This document shows positions 56,801 through 64,000 of a stretch of DNA of 64,000 nucleotides, one piece after another (the first letter of the stretch is position 1; each line of letters opens with the position of its first letter). The notes under the pieces were generated by a model, which saw only the letters and a list, made by a program, of their open reading frames with translations, made no database searches and was not told the DNA's origin. The stretch comes from Xanthostigma xanthostigma (taxonomy: Eukaryota > Arthropoda > Insecta > Raphidioptera > Raphidiidae), in the NCBI GenBank assembly GCA_963575645.1, contig OY754466.1:36798001-36862000 (forward strand), read 5' to 3'. Made by a program: the position numbers and the translations under genes.

Positions 56801-58040
56801 AATTTCACTGTTTTCTTAAGAAATATCTCGCGGCCTATAATAAAGCAAAATATTCTTATAACGATGTACTTTTTTATACGATAAAGTAATTTATGACCGA
56901 AATATAAAAATCAAAAGTATGTATGTATATTTAAAAAGTGAAGTAATAAAAAAATGAATATGGAATTACGAACGCATAATAATTATTATCCAAGTTATAA
57001 TAATCATAAAGAAATGGCAGTAGTCAGTAAAAGTGAGACGTTAAAAAATTTTGAAAAAAATAAATTTACTTTTATACAACAGAATTGCCAGATTTGCTAA
57101 AACAATACTTATATTAATAAATAATAGACGCCTCTAATCCTACTAAAGAAAAACAATAAGTTTTCTTGACTTATAAACTAATTTAAATTAATTACGTATA
57201 ATCGAACGTTCGTGTTCGTTAACAGAATTAGTTTTCGTAAAACTTAATACAATAAACTGGTGGATTGTAAGACGAGTAATGTATCAAAACTTATATGATG
57301 TTATAAGGCAGATTGGCGACACTTGATATATATTACAGATATGCATGCACTTGAATAGTTTGTAAAATATATCAAAATATGTTTTTTCTAGCAGATAAAA
57401 TCAGAAAAAAGCATTTTAAAATGATTTTTTTATCTACCAATTATATGTATATATGAAAATATCAATCAAAAGTTAGGAAAGCTAATATACAGTAAATTCA
57501 TCACAAGTAGATTAATGCAAACTAAATAAATACCGAGTCTAAATAACTAAACTACAGTTATGTTAAATTATGTATGTATTAGAACAACTATCTGATTTGT
57601 ATCTTTTCTATGCATACTTTGATATATCATTAGCACAACAGATTCAAAAAATCAGTCCCATAATATAATGTTAATTTAATAATTACATATAATAAAAAAT
57701 GCCACTATTAAAGATATATCTAACCCAATACAACTATCACAAATTATTTATGTCGATAACGCGCGGTTGAAGTACCTTCCGAAGCTATAGCTTCACAAAA
57801 AATCGGAAAAAACGAGCTATTCAAGGCAAATAACATTTAACGAAGAATTGAGGTAAAAACTTCTTTCGAATTTTGTAACCACAATTACTCGAATAGTCAA
57901 ATGCCGAACCACACGAAATCTCAACGAAACTTTGATTCACTAAGGTCTTCAGAAAAAAGCACCACAGAAATTAAATACACACAAATCGGTATATGGGGTG
58001 ATAATCTATCAAACTTAAATATAAGAATGAGAAAATTTTT
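53900..58040. other. AT-rich intergenic DNA, no gene seen
   Basis: Over 4 kb without a recognisable exon, TIR element or tandem repeat. The only link found is a 26-bp GGGCTTAAGGTATTGCTTCT-type sequence at 55114-55139, which recurs inverted at 63783-63809 beyond the satellite array. Confidence 0.45.
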
Positions 58041-58044
58041 ACAA

Positions 58045-61000
58045 ATTATATAAATTTAGCCTAATACACAGGTATTGATGACTAATACAAAAACAATATA
58101 ATTTTGAATAAATTTTGAAGAACGCAATTCGTCTGTGTTCAAACAAGAACCCGGCTCTCAATCATGAATTGTCCAAGAGTACGAGATTGTCCAAAAACAA
58201 GATAATTCGAAAATACGCAGTCTATTTAAAAATTAGTACAGTTGCTAAATTTTTTGTACACAAGTTAATTTATTATTGTTTTCGTAATGTTAACAAAATA
58301 TCTACAATATCACTAGAGATCAGCTTAGCCTAATTACACAGGAATTAATGACCTTAATACAAAAACAATATAATTTTGAATAAATTTGGAAAAAACGCAA
58401 TTCGTCTGTGTTCAAACAAGAACCCGGCTCTCAATCATGAATTGTCCAAGAGTACGAGATTGTCCAAAAACAAGATAATTCGAAAATACGCAGTCTATTT
58501 AAAAATTAGTACAGTTGTGTACACAAGTTAATTTATTATTGTTTTCGTAATGTTAACAAAATATCTACAATATCACTAGAGATCAGCTTAGCCTAATTAC
58601 ACAGGAATTAATGACCTTAATGCAAAAACAATATAATTTTGAATTAATTTTGAAAAAACGCAATTCGTCTGTGTTCAAACAAGAACCCGGCTCTCAATCA
58701 TGAATTGTCCAAGAGTACGAGATTGTCCAAAAACAAGATAATTCGAAAATACGCAGTCTATTTAAAAATTAGTACAGTTGCTAAATTTTTTGTACACAAG
58801 TTAATTTATTATTGTTTTCGTAATGTTAACAACATATCTACAATATCACTAGAGATCAGCTTAGCCTAATTACACAGGAATTAATGACCTTAATACAAAA
58901 ACAATATAATTTTGAATAAATTTGGAAAAAACGCAATTCGTCTGTGTTCAAACAAGAACCCGGCTCTCAATCATGAATTGTCCAAGAGTACGAGATTGTC
59001 CAAAAACAAGATAATTCGAAAATACGCAGTCTATTTAAAAATTAGTACAGTTGCTAAATTTTTTGTACACAAGTTAATTTATTATTGTTTTCGTAATGTT
59101 AACAAAATATCTACAATATCACTAGAGATCAGCTTAGCCTAATTACACAGGAATTAATGACCTTAATGCAAAAACAATATAATTTTGAATTAATTTGGAA
59201 AAAACGCAATTCGTCTGTGTTCAAACAAGAACCCGGCTCTCAATCATGAATTGTCCAAGAGTACGAGATTGTCCAAAAACAAGATAATTCGAAAATACGC
59301 AGTCTATTTAAAAATTAGTACAGTTGCTAAAATTTTTGTACACAAGTTAATTTATTATTGTTTTCGTAATGTTAACAAAATATCTACAATATCACTAGAG
59401 ATCAGCTTAGCCTAATTACACAGGAATTAATGACCTTAATACAAAAACAGTATAATTTTGAATAAATTTGGAAAAAGCGCAATTCGTCTGTGTTCAAACA
59501 AGAACCCGGCTCTCAATCATGAATTGTCCAAGAGTACGAGATTGTCCAAAAACAAGATAATTCGAAAATACGCAGTCTATTTAAAAATTAGTACAGTTGC
59601 TAAATTTTTTGTACACAAGTTAATTTATTATTGTTTTCGTAATGTTAACAAAATATCTACAATATCACTAGAGATCAGCTTAGCCTAATTACACAGGAAT
59701 TAATGACCTTAATGCAAAAACAATATAATTTTGAATTAATTTTGAAAAAACGCAATTCGTCTGTGTTCAAACAAGAACCCGGCTCTCAATCATGAATTGT
59801 CCAAGAGTACGAGATTGTCCAAAAACAAGATAATTCGAAAATACGCAGTCTATTTAAAAATTAGTACAGTTGCTAAATTTTTTGTACACAAGTTAATTTA
59901 TTATTGTTTTCGTAATGTTAACAAAATATCTACAATATCACTAGAGATCAGCTTAGCCTAATTACACAGGAATTAATGACCTTAATACAAAAACAATATA
60001 ATTTTGAATAAATTTGGAAAAAGCGCAATTCGTCTGTGTTCAAACAAGAACCCGGCTCTCAATCATGAATTGTCCAAGAGTACGAGATTGTCCAAAAACA
60101 AGATAATTCGAAAATACGCAGTCTATTTAAAAATTAGTACAGTTGCTAAATTTTTTGTACACAAGTTAATTTATTATTGTTTTCGTAATGTTAACAAAAT
60201 ATCTACAATATCACTAGAGATCAGCTTAGCCTAATTACACAGGAATTAATGACCTTAATGCAAAAACAATATAATTTTGAATTAATTTTGAAAAAACGCA
60301 ATTCGTCTGTGTTCAAACAAGAACCCGGCTCTCAATCATGAATTGTCCAAGAGTACGAGATTGTCCAAAAACAAGATAATTCGAAAATACGCAGTCTATT
60401 TAAAAATTAGTACAGTTGCTAAAATTTTTGTACACAAGTTAATTTATTATTGTTTTCGTAATGTTAACAAAATATCTACAATATCACTAGAGATCAGCTT
60501 AGCCTAATTACACAGGAATTAATGACCTTAATACAAAAACAATATAATTTTGAATAAATTTGGAAAAAACGCAATTCGTCTGTGTTCAAACAAGAACCCG
60601 GCTCTCAATCATGAATTGTCCAAGAGTACGAGATTGTCCAAAAACAAGATAATTCGAAAATACGCAGTCTATTTAAAAATTAGTACAGTTGCTAAATTTT
60701 TTGTACACAAGTTAATTTATTATTGTTTTCGTAATGTTAACAACATATCTACAATATCACTAGAGATCAGCTTAGCCTAATTACACAGGAATTAATGACC
60801 TTAATACAAAAACAATATAATTTTGAATAAATTTGGAAAAAACGCAATTCGTCTGTGTTCAAACAAGAACCCGGCTCTCAATCATGAATTGTCCAAGAGT
60901 ACGAGATTGTCCAAAAACAAGATAATTCGAAAATACGCAGTCTATTTATAGTACAGTTGCTAAATTTTTTGTACACAAGTTAATTTATTATTGTTTTCGT

Positions 61001-63440
61001 AATGTTAACAAAATATCTACAATATCACTAGAGATCAGCTTAGCCTAATTACACAGGAATTAATGACCTTAATACAAAAACAATATAATTTTGAATAAAT
61101 TTGGAAAAAACGCAATTCGTCTGTGTTCAAACAAGAACCCGGCTCTCAATCATGAATTGTCCAAGAGTACGAGATTGTCCAAAAACAAGATAATTCGAAA
61201 ATACGCAGTCTATTTAAAAATTAGTACAGTTGCAAAATTTTTTGTGCACAAGTTAATTTATTATTGTTTTTGTAATGTTAACAAAATATCTACAATATCA
61301 CTAGAGATCAGCTTAGCCTAATTACACAGGAATTAATGACCTTAATGCAAAAACAATATAATTTTGAATTAATTTTGAAAAAACGCAATTCGTCTGTGTT
61401 CAAACAAGAACCCGGCTCTCAATCATGAATTGTCCAAGAGTACGAGATTGTCCAAAAACAAGATAATTCGAAAATACGCAGTCTATTTAAAAATTAGTAC
61501 AGTTGCTAAATTTTTTGTACACAAGTTAATTTATTATTGTTTTCGTAATGTTAACAAAATATCTACAATATCACTAGAGATCAGCTTAGCCTAATTACAC
61601 AGGAATTAATGACCTTAATACAAAAACAATATAATTTTGAATAAATTTGGAAAAAACGCAATTCGTTTGTGTTCAAACAAGAACCCGGCTCTCAATCATG
61701 AATTGTCCAAGAGTACGAGATTGTCCAAAAACAAGATAATTCGAAAATACGCAGTCTATTTAAAAATTAGTACAGTTGCTAAATTTTTTGTACACAAGTT
61801 AATTTATTATTGTTTTCGTAATGTTAACAAAATATCTACAATATCACTAGAGATCAGCTTAGCCTAATTACACAGGAATTAATGACCTTAATACAAAAAC
61901 AATATAATTTTGAATAAATTTGGAAAAAACGCAATTCGTCTGTGTTCAAACAAGAACCCGGCTCTCAATCATGAATTGTCCAAGAGTACGAGATTGTCCA
62001 AAAACAAGATAATTCGAAAATACGCAGTCTATTTAAAAATTAGTACAGTTGCAAAATTTTTTGTGCACAAGTTAATTTATTATTGTTTTTGTAATGTTAA
62101 CAAAATATCTACAATATCACTAGAGATCAGCTTAGCCTAATTACACAGGAATTAATGACCTTAATACAAAAACAATATAATTTTGAATAAATTTGGAAAA
62201 AACGCAATTCGTCTGTGTTCAAACAAGAACCCGGCTCTCAATCATGAATTGTCCAAGAGTACGAGATTGTCCAAAAACAAGATAATTCGAAAATACGCAG
62301 TCTATTTAAAAATTAGTACAGTTGCAAAATTTTTTGTGCACAAGTTAATTTATTATTGTTTTTGTAATGTTAACAAAATATCTACAATATCACTAGAGAT
62401 CAGCTTAGCCTAATTACACAGGAATTAATGACCTTAATGCAAAAACAATATAATTTTGAATAAATTTGGAAAAAACGCAATTCGTCTGTGTTCAAACAAG
62501 AACCCGGCTCTCAATCATGAATTGTCCAAGAGTACGAGATTGTCCAAAAACAAGATAATTCGAAAATACGCAGTCTATTTAAAAATTAGTACAGTTGCTA
62601 AATTTTTTGTACACAAGTTAATTTATTATTGTTTTCGTAATGTTAACAAAATATCTACAATATCACTAGAGATCAGCTTAGCCTAATTACACAGGAATTA
62701 ATGACCTTAATGCAAAAACAATATAATTTTGAATTAATTTTGAAAAAACGCAATTCGTCTGTGTTCAAACAAGAACCCGGCTCTCAATCATGAATTGTCC
62801 AAGAGTACGAGATTGTCCAAAAACAAGATAATTCGAAAATACGCAGTCTATTTAAAAATTAGTACAGTTGCTAAATTTTTTGTACACAAGTTAATTTATT
62901 ATTGTTTTCGTAATGTTAACAAAATATCTACAATATCACTAGAGATCAGCTTAGCCTAATTACACAGGAATTAATGACCTTAATGCAAAAACAATATAAT
63001 TTTGAATAAATTTGGAAAAAACGCAATTCGTCTGTGTTCAAACAAGAACCCGGCTCTCAATCATGAATTGTCCAAGAGTACGAGATTGTCCAAAAACAAG
63101 ATAATTCGAAAATACGCAGTCTATTTAAAAATTAGTACAGTTGCTAAATTTTTTGTGCACAAGTTAATTTATTATTGTTTTTGTAATGTTAACAAAATAT
63201 CTACAATATCACTAGAGATCAGCTTAGCCTAATTACACAGGAATTAATGACCTTAATACAAAAACAATATAATTTTGAATAAATTTGGAAAAAACGCAAT
63301 TCGTCTGTGTTCAAACAAGAACCCGGCTTCTCAATCATGAATTGTCCAAGAGTACGAGTTTGTCCAAAAACAAGATAATTCGAAAATACGCAGTCTATTT
63401 AAAAATTAGTACAGTTGCTAAAATTATTGTACACAAGTTA
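58045..63440. repeat. 273-bp satellite array, about 20 copies, partly a 546-bp dimer
   Basis: Each unit contains CGCAATTCGTCTGTGTTCAA, AACCCGGCTCTCAATCATGA, ATTGTCCAAGAGTACGAGAT, AATACGCAGTCTATTTAAAA, CACTAGAGATCAGCTTAGCC and ACACAGGAATTAATGACC. Two junction variants, AATACAAAAAC...GAATAAATTTGG (A) and AATGCAAAAAC...GAATTAATTTT (B), alternate from about 58357 to 60530, giving a 546-bp higher-order period. After that the order is irregular (runs of A, then A/B hybrids). Units at about 61091, 61910 and 62183 share a GCAAAATTTTTTGTGCACAA variant. 76-codon ORFs start at TTG and are repeat artefacts. Two copies have small deletions (near 58518 and 60946). Confidence 0.97.
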
Positions 63441-63444
63441 ATTG

Positions 63445-64000
63445 ACAATATAAATTAGAAACTAATCACAGGAAAGACCAATTTTTGTATTTGAATATTT
63501 CCTTGTAGGTTAATGACAAATAAATATTATATGTGAAAGAAAAAAAAAATCACTTATGTATGATGGGTGAGATGATTCTTTAAAAAATTGTACTTTAAAA
63601 AATTATAACTACTATATTTTTCGAAATTTGTATATTTGTTGTATCAATAAGTTATAATTGCTCTATATCGTAAGAGAAGGCATTAAATACGTGTCTTAGA
63701 ATTTTAAATTTTCAAATTAAAAAAAATACTTTATCAAAATTAACTGAAAAATGCGAAGGGAAGGTTTTAAAAATTGAAATATCTCCTAAATAAGCAATAC
63801 CTTAAGCCCATGTTTAGGAGATACCACAACTTTCAAATGACTAAGTTCTAATCAGACGTTAATCAAAGATTTAAAATTGTTTTGTTGAGATCATATAAGA
63901 GTTTCTAGAATTTAATCAAAACAACTCTCATACAGTGAATTATTGAAAATAGACATTAGGCAAGTACTGAAAAAGATTTTACATTCAAAATAAATACAAT
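63445..64000. other. AT-rich flank of the satellite, no gene seen
   Basis: Contains the inverted GGGCTTAAGG-type copy at 63783-63809 and an AATCAGACGTTAATCAAAGA block (about 63852) shared with the 25908-26330 family. No coding. Confidence 0.4.

Noticed and set aside
58115..63232. Repeated 76-codon ORFs across the 273-bp units
   Set aside because: They start at TTG and follow from the 273-bp (3 x 91) period. The alternating B units break the frame at the same place, so there is no sign of selection on a protein.

Overview
This is eukaryotic, AT-rich nuclear DNA. Protein-coding sequence is split by GT-AG introns, nothing is arranged as an operon, and most of the window is transposon-derived or satellite DNA. 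The best-recognised gene is an H2.0/HLX-class homeobox gene with a typical insect-style homeodomain. Several dispersed repeats (the 'GGTTCC...GGAACC' family, the 'aaccgacttcaaaaaaggagg' tail, the 'ctcaggaactactgg' family) are of kinds common in insect genomes, so I infer an insect. The order (Lepidoptera and Hemiptera are both plausible) cannot be settled from the sequence alone.

Layout. 0-5.4 kb: intergenic repeats, a GC-rich island (about 605-835), a tRNA-related SINE, a 535-bp MITE and a 1.08-kb element with ACTTCCCGCT termini. 5.5-14.9 kb, + strand: a three-exon gene encoding a predicted 209-aa single-pass membrane protein. Its 7.4-kb first intron holds a Helentron-like (HINE) family, one member of which carries a 120-bp satellite, and a set of CGCG-rich perfect palindromes. 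15-18.6 kb: repeats only. 18.67-21.73 kb, - strand: a three-exon H2.0-like homeobox gene predicted at 198 aa, with a Groucho-type eh1 motif and an HLX-type homeodomain. 22-44 kb: no genes, but many inverted-repeat structures: a 706-bp TIR element, further HINE copies, a 1.21-kb palindrome, tandemly repeated palindromes (36.4-38.0 kb), a 558-bp palindrome, an (AT)n tract, and an 83-bp satellite flanked by inverted 17-bp arrays.

44.3-48.7 kb, + strand: a decayed multi-exon tyrosine-recombinase (Crypton-like) gene with two zinc fingers, a catalytic domain and repeated Myb/SANT-like C-terminal exons. It is broken by a 758-bp PIF/Harbinger-related insertion and by a one-base deletion. 48.8-52 kb: a run of unrelated-looking GC-rich hairpin minisatellites and hairpin elements. 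52-53.8 kb, - strand: a degenerate endonuclease/reverse-transcriptase LINE. 53.9-58 kb: AT-rich, with no gene seen. 58.05-63.44 kb: about 20 copies of a 273-bp satellite, partly organised as a 546-bp dimeric higher-order repeat.

The two intact-looking genes (membrane protein, homeobox) show no obvious functional link. The rest of the window records several layers of insertion, nested and in places datable relative to one another. No bacterial-type system, CRISPR array or intact functional tRNA was seen.
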